The translations under genes and the position numbers were made by a program. Of a stretch of 56,129 nucleotides of DNA, positions 22,223-30,263 are shown piece by piece. This stretch comes from VRUE01 sp036265675 (GTDB lineage: Bacteria; Actinomycetota; Thermoleophilia; Solirubrobacterales; 70-9): NCBI GenBank assembly GCA_036265675.1, contig DATAOP010000058.1, forward strand, positions 1 to 56,129, written 5' to 3'. The notes under the pieces are model-generated. The model was not told where the DNA came from and searched no databases. It saw only the letters and a list, made by a program, of their open reading frames with translations. Each line of letters begins with the position of its first letter. The first letter of the stretch is position 1.

Positions 22223-23628
22223 GCCGACTCCTCCTTCCGAAACGGGAGCACATCGCCACCGGGCTCCGGCTCTCCACCCGCCACCCCCGGACGCGGGAGC
22301 CCAGCCGCGTCCATATCTGATTCCCGCGGCTGGGCGGGAGCGGAGGAGGTGGCGGAATGTGTGAGCGTGCTGTAGAGCTCGACCTGCTCGCGGATCACCT
22401 TGCCGATCCGGCGCACGCCCTCTTCGATCTCGCCCTCGTCCGAGCCGGAGAAGTTGAGCCGCATCGAGTTGCGGCCGCGCTCGTCGACGTAGGCGGCCTG
22501 GCCGGGGACGAAGGCGACGTCCTCCCGCAGCGCCCGCGCCAGCAGGTCGCCGGTGTCGATGAACTCCGGCAGCGTCGCCCAGATGAAGAGGCCGCCCTCG
22601 GGATGCGTCCAGGTCGCCTCCGGCGGGAAGTGCTCGCGCAGCGCCGCCAGCATCGTGTCGCGGCGGCCGCGGTAGATCTCGACCAGGCTCTCTATGTACT
22701 CGCGCCAGCGCCCTTCGGCGAAGTACTCACGGACGAAGTACTGGGTCAGGGTCGAGGTGCAGAGGTCGGCCGCCTGCTTGCCGAGGACGATCTTCTCCAT
22801 CACCGGCGGCGGCGCGACGGCCCAGCCGAGCCGGATGCCGGGGGAGAGGATCTTCGAGAGGGTCCCGATGTAGACGACGTAGTCGCCGCCGTCGAGCTGG
22901 TAGAGCGGCGGCAGTGGCTCGCCGCCGAAGCGAAGCAGCCCGTAGGGGTTGTCCTCGACGACGAGCATCTCGCGGATGCGCGCGAGCTCGACCAGCCGCT
23001 GTCGACGCTGCATCGACATCGTCACCCCGGCGGGGTTCTGGAAGCTCGGCACCGAGTAGATGAATTTCGGACGCCTCCCCTCGCCGTCGAGCCGCTCGAG
23101 AACAGCTTCGAGCTCCTCGATCCGCATCCCGTCGTCGTCGCACTCGACCTGGATGACGTCGGCCTCGTAGCTGCAGAAGACAGGGATCGCCCCCGGGTAG
23201 GACGGGGCCTCGCAGATGACGACGTCGCCGGGATCGAGCAGGACCTTGGAGACGAGGTCGATCGCCTGTTGGCCGCCGGTCGTGACGATCACGTCGTCGT
23301 GGTCGGGGAGCATCCCCTCGGCCCCCATAACCTGGATGATGCAGTCGACGGTCTCGTCGAAGCCCTCGGTCGGCCCGTACTGGAGTGCTTCGGCGGCCGA
23401 GGTCTGCGCGATCCGGGTCATGTCGGCGGCGAACGTCGCCGGCGGGAAGGTCGAGGTGTCGGGCAGGCCGCCGGCGAGCGAGATCACCTCGGGCCGCGCC
23501 GTAATCGCCATCAGGTCCCGCATCGCCGAGGAACGCATCACGCTGGTCCGGCCGGCGAAGAGGTCGGCGTAGCGCTCGAGGTCCCGCGTGAGCGTGTGTG
23601 CTCGCCGCCGCTGGGGAGGTTCGGGCAT
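22219..23628 (-). CDS. PLP-dependent class I aminotransferase (2-aminoadipate aminotransferase/LysN-like)
   Basis: This 469-residue fold-type I aminotransferase has 'EVISLAGGLPDTSTFP', 'ALQYGPTEGFDE', 'VVTTGGQQAIDLV', 'VEDNPYGLLRF' and the PLP-lysine motif 'GTLSKILSPGIRLGW', closest in pattern to LysN/ARO8-like enzymes. The in vivo substrate is not known; coupling to ddl could hint at a cell-wall amino acid. ATG 23628 is chosen because TACACT lies 6 nt upstream, a leaderless layout. Beyond 'QVELYSTLTHS' the C-terminal tail of about 45 residues is Pro/Gly/Ala-rich and is largely encoded by structured repeat copy B. Confidence 0.88.
   Translation of the reverse strand: MPEPPQRRRAHTLTRDLERYADLFAGRTSVMRSSAMRDLMAITARPEVISLAGGLPDTSTFPPATFAADMTRIAQTSAAEALQYGPTEGFDETVDCIIQVMGAEGMLPDHDDVIVTTGGQQAIDLVSKVLLDPGDVVICEAPSYPGAIPVFCSYEADVIQVECDDDGMRIEELEAVLERLDGEGRRPKFIYSVPSFQNPAGVTMSMQRRQRLVELARIREMLVVEDNPYGLLRFGGEPLPPLYQLDGGDYVVYIGTLSKILSPGIRLGWAVAPPPVMEKIVLGKQAADLCTSTLTQYFVREYFAEGRWREYIESLVEIYRGRRDTMLAALREHFPPEATWTHPEGGLFIWATLPEFIDTGDLLARALREDVAFVPGQAAYVDERGRNSMRLNFSGSDEGEIEEGVRRIGKVIREQVELYSTLTHSATSSAPAQPRESDMDAAGLPRPGVAGGEPEPGGDVLPFRKEESA
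22278..22355 (+). repeat. Structured repeat, copy B (inside the aminotransferase 3' end)
   Basis: Closing helix: CCGCCACC (22278-22285) with GGTGGCGG (22348-22355). The 5' core is CCCGGACGCGGGAGC (22286-22300), the 3' core GGGAGCGGAGGA (22336-22347). An 11-bp hairpin (22299-22309 with 22325-22335) encloses a loop whose minus strand reads GGAATCAGATATGGA, close to the copy A loop. Confidence 0.75.
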
Positions 23629-23634
23629 CCACGA

Positions 23635-23644
23635 AGTGTAGGTT
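23635..23644. promoter_or_regulatory. Overlapping divergent -10 hexamers
   Basis: TACACT on the minus strand (23640-23635) lies 6 nt before the aminotransferase ATG. TAGGTT on the plus strand (23639-23644) lies 6 nt before ATG 23651. The hexamers overlap, so the two divergent promoters should exclude each other. Confidence 0.45.
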
Positions 23645-23650
23645 TTTCGC

Positions 23651-24085
23651 ATGAGCTTTCTTGAGGGAATCGGCTTCGAGCTGGGGATCGGCATCGCGAT
23701 CGGGATGCTGGCCGGGACGACCGGCACCCACGGCTCGGCCCGCGGGCGGATGACGCTGCTCGCCGCGGTGATCGGCTTCGTCGTCGGCTATCTGCTCTCG
23801 GGACACGCCGACCTCGACGCCCTCCTCGGCGCGGTCATCTGTCTCGCCGGCGCCATCTTCGGCTGCATCGTCGTCAGCGACGTCGTCTTCGGCGCTGGCA
23901 AACGCGAGGGGGGCGGCAGCGGCGCGATCGGGTTCCTGGTCTCGCTGGTCGCGGTGATCGTCGCGGTCGCGGCCCTGCTGCTGCCGGCACTCACCCTGAT
24001 CGTCATCATCGCCCTCGCCTGGCTCGGCATCGCCCGCCACCGCCGCGCCCAGCGCAAACACGAGGGCCTCCGCATCCTGAGATAG
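23651..24085 (+). CDS. Small integral membrane protein, unknown function
   Basis: This 144-residue hydrophobic protein has about four predicted membrane helices: 'IGIAIGMLAG', 'TLLAAVIGFVVGYLL', 'LLGAVICLAGAIFGCIVV', and a long C-terminal 'FLVSLVAVIVAVAALLLPALTLIVIIALAWLGI' stretch (anchor 'VSLVAVIVAVAALLLPAL'). It ends in a basic tail. No family is recognised. Start ATG 23651 sits 6 nt after a TAGGTT hexamer. Confidence 0.75.
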   Translation: MSFLEGIGFELGIGIAIGMLAGTTGTHGSARGRMTLLAAVIGFVVGYLLSGHADLDALLGAVICLAGAIFGCIVVSDVVFGAGKREGGGSGAIGFLVSLVAVIVAVAALLLPALTLIVIIALAWLGIARHRRAQRKHEGLRILR

Positions 24086-24123
24086 CCGCCCCCTCGTTCC
24101 TTCATCATTCGCCCCGATGATCG

Positions 24124-25644
24124 ATGGGCGATAAGAGACTGGTCCTCACCTACGTCGACTCGTTGCGGACCGACATGCTGGAGCGGACGATCGAGGAAGG
24201 CAACGCGCCGACCTTCGAGGCGCTGCTCGAGCGCGGCCACCTGGTCCCGGACTGCGTCTCCAGCTTCCCGTCCGTGACCCCGGTCGCCTGCGCCGAGATG
24301 GTGACCGGCGTCGCCGCCGACCGCCATTGGATCAGCGGCATGAACTGGTACCACCGGCTCGAGCGCCGATACGTCGAGTACGGCTCATCGCTCGAGGCGA
24401 CCAGAGCGGTCGGTGTCTTCCGGGCGCTCTACGACCTCGTCTACAACATGAACCTGGCCCACCTCAGTCCCGAGGCCCCGACCCTGTTCGAGCGCCTCGA
24501 CGACGCCGGCGCCCGCACGGCCTGCACGCCGTTCCTGATCTACCGCGGCCGCCACCGTCACCAGGTCTCGCTCGAGGGGCTGATGAGGCGGGCGGTCGTC
24601 GACGCCGGCCGGCTCAAATTCCGCCACCACACCTGGGGACCCGCCGACCTCTTCTACGGCGATCTCTACGCGAGCCGCGAGGTGCCCTGCAAGTCGACCT
24701 CGATCCCGGGCAATCGCGACGGCTACGCGGCCTGCTGTGCCGCCGAGCTCGCCAGGAACGGCGGCTTCGACTTCCTCCTCCTCTCGCTCCCCGACAACGA
24801 CAACCACTCCCACCGCCACGGCCCGGACGCCAGCGTCGAGTCGATCGCCAGGGCCGACGAGTGTTTTGCGACGCTGGTCGAGGCGTCGGGCGGGCTCGAC
24901 CGCTTTCTCGAGGACCACGCCGTGATCCTGGTCGCCGATCACGCCCATTCGGAGGTCGATCGCGGTCTGCCGCTGGTCGATCTGCTGAGCCGGGAGTGGT
25001 CGGTGCTGCAACCCTCCGAGGACCGGCCCGAGCAGGCCCAGCTCGCGGTCAGCCCGACCGGTCGTGCCGCCCACATCTATCTCCTGCCGGCGAACGGAAG
25101 CACGGCCGACCACGACGAGGTCGCGGAGTCACTGGCGAGCACCGAAGGGATCGACCTCGTCTGCCGGCTCGAGCTGGCGGACGGCTCGCCGCTGGCGCGA
25201 ATCGAAGCCGGTGCTCCGGCGGGCGAGGATGTCTGGGCGGTGGTGGAGCGCGGCGGCAGGCGGCTGCGCTTCCGGCCCGGCGCCGCGATCGCCGACCTGC
25301 GTGGCGGCCGCTGGGAGGTCGAGGGGGACCATGACGCGCTGGCCGCCGAGGTGGTCGAGGGGAGGCTGCGGAGCGAGCTCTACCCGGATCCGCTGGCGCG
25401 CGTCTACGCGGCCCTTACCGCGCCCCACGCCGGCGACATGATCGTCTCCCTCGCCCCGGGCTACGAGGCCGTCGACTGGGGGGGAGCCAGCCACGCCGGA
25501 GGCGGCAGCCACGGCTCCCTCCATCGCGACGACTCGCTCGGCCCGCTCCTCTTCTGCGGCTGCGGCCCCGACGATCCCGCCGATCGCGATCAGTGGACCC
25601 TGCGCGACGTGGCGCCGGCGGTACTCGCGCACTTCGGGCTGTGA
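24124..25644 (+). CDS. Alkaline-phosphatase superfamily phosphodiesterase/nucleotide pyrophosphatase
   Basis: This 506-residue protein belongs to the type I phosphodiesterase/nucleotide pyrophosphatase group. Metal and nucleophile motifs are visible: 'VLTYVDSLRTDML' (Asp near residue 11), 'VSSFPSVTPVACAEMVTG' (Thr nucleophile), 'LSLPDNDNHSHRHG' (Asp/His metal ligands) and 'VILVADHAHSEV' (Asp-His). A C-terminal 'SHAGGGSHGSLHRDDS' supplies the last histidines. No signal peptide is seen, so it is probably cytoplasmic or membrane-peripheral. Its TGA overlaps the next gene, so the two products probably act together, perhaps on a lipid-linked or nucleotide-sugar substrate (inference). Confidence 0.85.
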   Translation: MGDKRLVLTYVDSLRTDMLERTIEEGNAPTFEALLERGHLVPDCVSSFPSVTPVACAEMVTGVAADRHWISGMNWYHRLERRYVEYGSSLEATRAVGVFRALYDLVYNMNLAHLSPEAPTLFERLDDAGARTACTPFLIYRGRHRHQVSLEGLMRRAVVDAGRLKFRHHTWGPADLFYGDLYASREVPCKSTSIPGNRDGYAACCAAELARNGGFDFLLLSLPDNDNHSHRHGPDASVESIARADECFATLVEASGGLDRFLEDHAVILVADHAHSEVDRGLPLVDLLSREWSVLQPSEDRPEQAQLAVSPTGRAAHIYLLPANGSTADHDEVAESLASTEGIDLVCRLELADGSPLARIEAGAPAGEDVWAVVERGGRRLRFRPGAAIADLRGGRWEVEGDHDALAAEVVEGRLRSELYPDPLARVYAALTAPHAGDMIVSLAPGYEAVDWGGASHAGGGSHGSLHRDDSLGPLLFCGCGPDDPADRDQWTLRDVAPAVLAHFGL

Positions 25645-27251
25645 AACGGGCCCTCGCCCTCGGCGTCCTGCTGTTCCTCCTCCTCCCCGCCCATGCGCTC
25701 GCCTCCTCGCCGCGGGTGACCGTGGCCGAAGCGACCGCCGCCGCCGGCCGCGACCCGAAGGTCGTCGCCGAGCGTCACGAGCACCCCGGCATGTCCTCGA
25801 GCGCCTCGAAGAACGACGACGGCGACTGGGAAGTCAGCTACTTCGCCGAAGACAAGCGGGTGGCGGTGGCCATCGTCGACCCGGTGGCGGGCGAGGTGAC
25901 CGAGTCGTGGGCCGGCTACCAGGTCGGGTGGAAGATGGCCCGCGGCTACTCGGGCGCCTTCGGCCACAGGCTCAACGCCCCGTACGTGATCGTGCCCCTG
26001 TTCCTGCTGTTCGCAGTCGGCCTGCTGGACTGGCGCCGGCCGTGGCGGATCGCCAGCCTCGACATCGTCGTCCTGCTCGGCTTCGGCGTCTCTCACTTCT
26101 TCTTCAACCGGGCCGACATCGGCGTATCGGTTCCTCTCCAGTACCCGGTGCTGCTGTATCTCCTCGGAAGGGCGCTCTGGGTCGGCGTCCGGGGGAGGGG
26201 GGATGGCATCCGGCCGGTCTGGCCGACGGCCTGGCTCGTCGTCGTCGCCCTGTTCCTGATCGGAATCCGGGTCGGCCTCAACCTCGCCGATGCCGGGACG
26301 ATCGACGTCGGCTATGCGAGCGTCGTCGGCGCCGACCGGATCGAGCACGGCGAACAGCTCTACGACAATTTCCCCGACGACGTTTCCAGCGGCGACACCT
26401 ACGGCCCGGTCAACTACCTCGCCTACGTCCCCTTCGAGGCGATCTTGCCGTGGCACGGGACCTGGGACGACCTGCCGTCGTCGCACGCCGCGGCGGTGGT
26501 CTTCGACCTGGCGACGATCGCGCTGCTGGTCCTGCTCGCGCTCCGGATCCGGCCCGGCCCTCCCGGCGGACGGCTCGCCGCGATCCTCGCCTTCGCCTGG
26601 GCCGCCTATCCCTACACCGCGCTGCCGCTGGAGACGAACTCCAACGACACCCTGGTCGCGCTGCTGCTCGTCGCAACCCTTCTCGTCCTCGCCCGACCCG
26701 CGGCCCGCGGGGCGCTGACGGCCCTCACCGGCCTCGCCAAGTTCGCCCCGCTGGTGCTGGTGCCGATGCTGGCCACCTATCGGCCCGCCGGCCGCAGCCG
26801 CGCCGCGACCTTTCTGGCAGGGTTCGGCGCCACCGCGTTCCTGCTGATGCTCTGGCCGGCGATCGATCCCGGGCTCGCGACGTTCTGGGACCGCACCCTC
26901 GGCTACCAGGCCGGCCGCGACTCGCCGTTCAGCATCTGGGGCCAGGTCCCCGGGCTCGAGCCGCTGCGCGTCGCACTGCTCATCGCCCTCGCGGCACTCT
27001 CGATCGGCCTCGCCGTCCGCCCTCGCCGCAAGTCCCTGGTCCAGGTCGCGGCCCTCGGCGCGGCGCTGATCATCGCCCTGCAGCTGACCGCGACGCACTG
27101 GTTCTACCTCTACATCGTCTGGTTCTACCCCCTGCTGGTCGTCGCCCTCACCACGATCGAGGTGGGGACGGAGGCCGAGGTCGCGACTACACCTCGGAGG
27201 GAGCCGGCATCAGAACCTGCTCGATCGAGTCAGCCTGTCCACTCTGGTTGA
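25641..27251 (+). CDS. Polytopic membrane glycosyltransferase (GT87/DUF2029-like) with N-terminal PepSY-like domain
   Basis: This 536-residue protein starts at GTG 25641, overlapping the previous TGA. A signal-like helix (residues 4-18) is followed by a soluble segment of about 85 residues with 'WEVSYFAEDKRVAVAIVDPVAGEVTESW'-type PepSY features (anchor 'VDPVAGEVTESWAGYQVGW'). About ten membrane helices follow. The luminal loop has 'GEQLYDNFPDDVSSGDTYGPVNYLAYVPFE' (anchor 'DTYGPVNYLAYVPFE'), the pattern of GT-C mannosyltransferases that use polyprenyl-phosphate sugars. The C-terminal 65 nt overlap the convergent YmdB-like gene. Confidence 0.75.
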   Translation: MKRALALGVLLFLLLPAHALASSPRVTVAEATAAAGRDPKVVAERHEHPGMSSSASKNDDGDWEVSYFAEDKRVAVAIVDPVAGEVTESWAGYQVGWKMARGYSGAFGHRLNAPYVIVPLFLLFAVGLLDWRRPWRIASLDIVVLLGFGVSHFFFNRADIGVSVPLQYPVLLYLLGRALWVGVRGRGDGIRPVWPTAWLVVVALFLIGIRVGLNLADAGTIDVGYASVVGADRIEHGEQLYDNFPDDVSSGDTYGPVNYLAYVPFEAILPWHGTWDDLPSSHAAAVVFDLATIALLVLLALRIRPGPPGGRLAAILAFAWAAYPYTALPLETNSNDTLVALLLVATLLVLARPAARGALTALTGLAKFAPLVLVPMLATYRPAGRSRAATFLAGFGATAFLLMLWPAIDPGLATFWDRTLGYQAGRDSPFSIWGQVPGLEPLRVALLIALAALSIGLAVRPRRKSLVQVAALGAALIIALQLTATHWFYLYIVWFYPLLVVALTTIEVGTEAEVATTPRREPASEPARSSQPVHSG

Positions 27252-27966
27252 TCTCGACCGCGGCGCCCATCACCCAGACGTCGTCCTCGGCGGTTTCGAA
27301 GCGGACCGGCATCTGCGTGATCAGCGACTCGAGCGCCTGCTCCGGCTTCACCCCGAGGACGCTGGTGCGGGAGCCGGTCATCCCGACGTCGGTTATCACC
27401 GCCGTGCCGCCGGGCAGGACCCGCGCGTCGGCGGTCGGGACATGGGTGTGGGTGCCGAAGAGGGCGGCGACGCGTCCGTCGAGGTGCCAACCCATCGCGA
27501 CCTTCTCGCTCGTCACCTCGGCATGGAAGTCGACGACCACGCAATCGGCCTCGATCCGCTCGAGGATGCTGTCGACCTCGTGGAACGGTGAGCGGGCGAC
27601 CGAGAGCCCGACGCCGCCGCTGATGTTGACGACCCCGACCCGCATCCCGCCGGCCTCGGTGACGAGGAACCCCCGGCCCGGATTCGCGTGGGGATAGTTG
27701 GCGGGGCGGATCACGCGGTCGGTCCGGTCGAGGAACTCGTAGGCCTCGCGGTGCCGGTAGACGTGGTTGCCGGTGGTGAGGATGTCGGCGCCGGCGTCGA
27801 ACAGCCCGTCCGCCGTCTTCTCGGTGATCCCGATCCCGCCGGCCGAGTTCTCGCCGTTGACGATGACGAGATCGGGGCTGTGCCGATCGCGCAGCACCGG
27901 CATCGCCGCCTTCAGGCCCCGCCTGCCCGGACCGCCGACGACGTCCCCGATGAAGAGCACCCGCAT
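27187..27966 (-). CDS. YmdB-family metallophosphoesterase (TIGR00282)
   Basis: This 259-residue protein begins 'MRVLFIGDVVGGPGRRGL' and has 'VIVNGENSAGGIGIT' and 'DILTTGNHVYRH', the dinuclear metal motifs of the family. Further metal ligands are 'VVVDFHAEVTSEKVAMGWHLDG' (anchor 'DFHAEVTSEK') and 'FGTHTHVPTADARVLPGG'. B. subtilis YmdB hydrolyses 2',3'-cyclic AMP and affects developmental choices. ATG 27966 is chosen because TAGGGT ends 8 nt upstream and family members start at this point. It diverges from hemB. Confidence 0.92.
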   Translation of the reverse strand: MRVLFIGDVVGGPGRRGLKAAMPVLRDRHSPDLVIVNGENSAGGIGITEKTADGLFDAGADILTTGNHVYRHREAYEFLDRTDRVIRPANYPHANPGRGFLVTEAGGMRVGVVNISGGVGLSVARSPFHEVDSILERIEADCVVVDFHAEVTSEKVAMGWHLDGRVAALFGTHTHVPTADARVLPGGTAVITDVGMTGSRTSVLGVKPEQALESLITQMPVRFETAEDDVWVMGAAVEINQSGQADSIEQVLMPAPSEV

Positions 27967-27974
27967 GTAGGGGG

Positions 27975-27980
27975 ACCCTA
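27975..27980 (-). promoter_or_regulatory. -10 hexamer TAGGGT of the YmdB-like gene
   Basis: TAGGGT on the minus strand ends 8 nt before ATG 27966, and no Shine-Dalgarno sequence is present. Confidence 0.5.
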
Positions 27981-28022
27981 TCCGCGATTCCTGGCGACCG
28001 AGGGGCACTTACGCCGTCCCCC

Positions 28023-28028
28023 TAGAAT
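28023..28028 (+). promoter_or_regulatory. -10 hexamer TAGAAT of hemB
   Basis: TAGAAT ends 8 nt before ATG 28037, the same layout and hexamer as the HNH gene. It would drive the hemB-ahb-hemL unit from a leaderless start. Confidence 0.5.
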
Positions 28029-28036
28029 CGGGATCG

Positions 28037-29008
28037 ATGGCCTTTCCTGCGACACGCATGCGGCGCCTGCGCCGCACGGAGACTCTGCGCGGCCTCGTCC
28101 GCGAGACCGATCTGTCCCCGCGGCACCTGATCCAGCCGGCCTTCGTGGTCGCCGGCGAGGGGGTGCGCGAGGAGGTCGAGTCGATGCCGGGCATCGAGCG
28201 CTTCTCGATCTCCGAGCTCGTCGCCGAGGCGACCGATATCGCCACCGCCGGGATCGGGGCGATGCTGCTGTTCGGCCTGCCGGCGGCCAAGGACGAGACC
28301 GGGTCGGGCGCCTACGACGAGGAGGGCGTCGTCCAGATGGCGGTCCGGGCGCTGAAGGAGGCCCACCCTGACCTCGTCGTCATCACCGACGTCTGCCTCT
28401 GCGAGTACACGTCGCACGGGCACTGCGGGTTCCTCCGCGACGGCGAGGTCGACAACGACCTGACTCTCGAGCTGCTGGCGAAAACCGCGATCTCCCACGC
28501 CGAGGCCGGTGCCGATGCCGTCGCCCCGAGCGACATGATGGACGGCAGGGTCGGCACGATCCGCCACCAGCTCGACGAGGAGGGCCACTCCCGCGTCCCG
28601 ATCATCGCCTACAGCGCCAAGTACGCCTCGGCCTTCTACGGCCCGTTCCGCGAGGCCGCCGACTCGACCCCCGCGTCCGGAGACCGCCGCGGGTACCAGC
28701 TCGACCCCGCCAACGCCGAAGAGGCGGTGCGCGAGGCGAAGCTCGACCTCGAGGAGGGCGCCGACATGGTGATGGTGAAGCCGGCCACTCCCTACCTCGA
28801 CGTCGTCCGCCGGGTCAAGGAGGCGACGGGCGCCCCGGTCGCCGCCTACCACGTCTCGGGCGAGTACTCGATGCTGAAGGCAGCCGCCGAGAACGGCTGG
28901 ATCGACGAGCGCTCCGCGGTGCTTGAGGCGCTGACCGCGATCCGCCGGGCCGGCGCCGACACGATCGTGACCTACTACGCGAAGGAGGCAGCGGCGTGGC
29001 TTCAATAG
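28037..29008 (+). CDS. hemB: Delta-aminolevulinic acid dehydratase (porphobilinogen synthase)
   Basis: This 323-residue enzyme condenses two 5-aminolevulinate molecules to porphobilinogen. It has 'VITDVCLCEYTSHGHCG' (active-site metal cysteines), 'VAPSDMMDGRVG', 'IIAYSAKYASAFYGPFREA' (first Schiff-base lysine) and 'DMVMVKPATPYLDVV' (second catalytic lysine). The cysteine-containing metal site suggests a zinc-type enzyme. Its 3' end overlaps the next gene by 13 nt, and it starts the local heme cluster. Confidence 0.96.
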   Translation: MAFPATRMRRLRRTETLRGLVRETDLSPRHLIQPAFVVAGEGVREEVESMPGIERFSISELVAEATDIATAGIGAMLLFGLPAAKDETGSGAYDEEGVVQMAVRALKEAHPDLVVITDVCLCEYTSHGHCGFLRDGEVDNDLTLELLAKTAISHAEAGADAVAPSDMMDGRVGTIRHQLDEEGHSRVPIIAYSAKYASAFYGPFREAADSTPASGDRRGYQLDPANAEEAVREAKLDLEEGADMVMVKPATPYLDVVRRVKEATGAPVAAYHVSGEYSMLKAAAENGWIDERSAVLEALTAIRRAGADTIVTYYAKEAAAWLQ

Positions 29009-30090
29009 GAGCGAGGGTCCCGCAGTCGAAGGCGCGCTCGCGCAAGGACGGCGCGGCGGTTCCGCTGGACGAGACCGACAAGCGGGTGATGAACCTGCTC
29101 CAGTCGAGCTTCCCGCTCGACCCCGAGCCCTACCGCCTGATCGCCGCCGAGGCGGGCGTCGAGACGGACGAGGTCCTTGCCAGAACCGCGCGCCTTCTCG
29201 ACGAGCGGATCATCCGCGAGATCACGCCGATCTTCGACACCCGCGCCCTCGGCTACGAGTCGATGCTGGTCGCCGCCAAAGTCGACGCCGAGAACCCGCA
29301 GCGGGCGGCGGCGATCGTCAACTCGCACCCCGGCGTCTCCCACAACTATCTGCGGACCCACGACTTCAACCTCTGGTTCACGATCGCGACGCCGCCCGAC
29401 TCCGAGCTCGGCCTGGCCGGCACGCTCGACGTGTTGATGCGGGAGACCGGCGCCGAGTCGATGCGGCAGCTGCCGACCCTGACGCTGTTCAAGATCAACA
29501 TGAACCTGGAGATGGAGAAGGGGACCGAGACGCTGGCGAGCACCGTCGACGCCTCGCCCCCCCGCGAGCTCGAGGCGCAGCCCTACGACGAGCGCGACGT
29601 CGCCGTGATCCGCGCCCTCCAGGGTCCGATGGACCCCGTCGATCGACCCTATGACGCCGCCGCCCGCGAGCTCGGGATCGAGACCGATGAGCTGCTCGAC
29701 CATCTCGGTGGGATGGTCGAGCGCAAGCTGCTGCGCCGGGTCGCGGCGATCCTCTTCCACCGCCGCGCCGGGTTCTCGGCCAACGGGATGGGGGTCTGGA
29801 AGGTCCCTGAGGAGGAGATCATGGAGACCGGGAGCCGGATGGCCTCGTTCCGTGGGATCTCCCACTGCTATCAGCGCCCGACCTACGAGGACTGGCCGTA
29901 CAGCATCTTCACGATGGCCCACGGCCGCTCGAAGGAGGAGTGCGACGCGATCCTCGACTCGATCGCCGTCGAGTGCGGGATCGGCCCCGATGACCGCGCC
30001 ACCCTCTACTCCTCGACCGAGTACAAGAAGATCCGCCTCCACTATTTCACTGACGAGTACTCCCGCTGGGAGCGGGAGCACTCGCCCTAA
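28996..30090 (+). CDS. Tandem AsnC/Lrp-like protein, likely fused siroheme decarboxylase (AhbA-AhbB type)
   Basis: This 364-residue protein consists of two homologous halves. Each has an N-terminal helix-turn-helix-like part and a ligand-binding part: first 'ETDKRVMNLLQSSFPL ... ALGYESMLVAAKV' (about 27-190), then 'ERDVAVIRALQGPMDP ... RRAGFSANGMGVWKV' (about 195-355). The C-terminal 'KIRLHYFTDEYSRWE' resembles AhbB. AhbA and AhbB form a heterodimer that removes two carboxylates from siroheme in the alternative heme pathway. Position between hemB and hemL supports a tetrapyrrole role over a transcription factor role. It starts at GTG 28996 inside hemB. Assignment to AhbAB is from pattern and context. 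Confidence 0.75.
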   Translation: MASIGARVPQSKARSRKDGAAVPLDETDKRVMNLLQSSFPLDPEPYRLIAAEAGVETDEVLARTARLLDERIIREITPIFDTRALGYESMLVAAKVDAENPQRAAAIVNSHPGVSHNYLRTHDFNLWFTIATPPDSELGLAGTLDVLMRETGAESMRQLPTLTLFKINMNLEMEKGTETLASTVDASPPRELEAQPYDERDVAVIRALQGPMDPVDRPYDAAARELGIETDELLDHLGGMVERKLLRRVAAILFHRRAGFSANGMGVWKVPEEEIMETGSRMASFRGISHCYQRPTYEDWPYSIFTMAHGRSKEECDAILDSIAVECGIGPDDRATLYSSTEYKKIRLHYFTDEYSRWEREHSP

Positions 30091-30176
30091 GTGGCGACGC
30101 GGCCCCCGCTCGCGGAAATCAGAGATGGACGCTCGCTCTCTTGACTCGAATCGGTCAACCTCGGTCGGGTAGACGC

Positions 30177-30258
30177 CCGCCATCCCCGGACGCGGGAGCG
30201 AGGCGCGAGGACTCCGGTGGCGATGAGCGCGCCCGAGCGGGAGCGGAGGAGATGGCGG
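30177..30258 (+). repeat. Structured repeat, copy C (upstream of hemL)
   Basis: Closing helix: CCGCCATC (30177-30184) with GATGGCGG (30251-30258), which differs from copy B by one compensated base pair. The 5' core CCCGGACGCGGGAGC (30185-30199) and 3' core GGGAGCGGAGGA (30239-30250) are identical to copy B. The inner hairpin is GGCGCG (30202-30207) with CGCGCC (30228-30233), with a different loop. A stray loop-like segment (GAAATCAGAGATGGA) lies at about 30115-30129. The 3' core also supplies the GGAGGA that may serve hemL translation. Confidence 0.7.
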
Positions 30259-30263
30259 AATTG

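Noticed and set aside
24105..24135. Short inverted repeat TCGCCC / GGGCGA before the phosphodiesterase gene
   Set aside because: Arms of six bases in a GC-rich sequence are expected by chance; nothing else supports an operator.
25635..25655. GTGAAAC half-site resembling parS near the glycosyltransferase start
   Set aside because: Only one half of the palindrome is present and it lies about 11 kb from the origin region.
28996..30090. Simple AsnC/Lrp transcription factor
   Set aside because: It has two full tandem halves, an AhbB-like C-terminus, and overlaps hemB in a heme gene cluster, which fits an enzyme better.
21175..30258. Structured repeats as CRISPR repeats or as a glycine, fluoride or guanidine riboswitch
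   Set aside because: Copies are kilobases apart with no spacers, and the core does not contain the consensus elements of those riboswitches as I know them.
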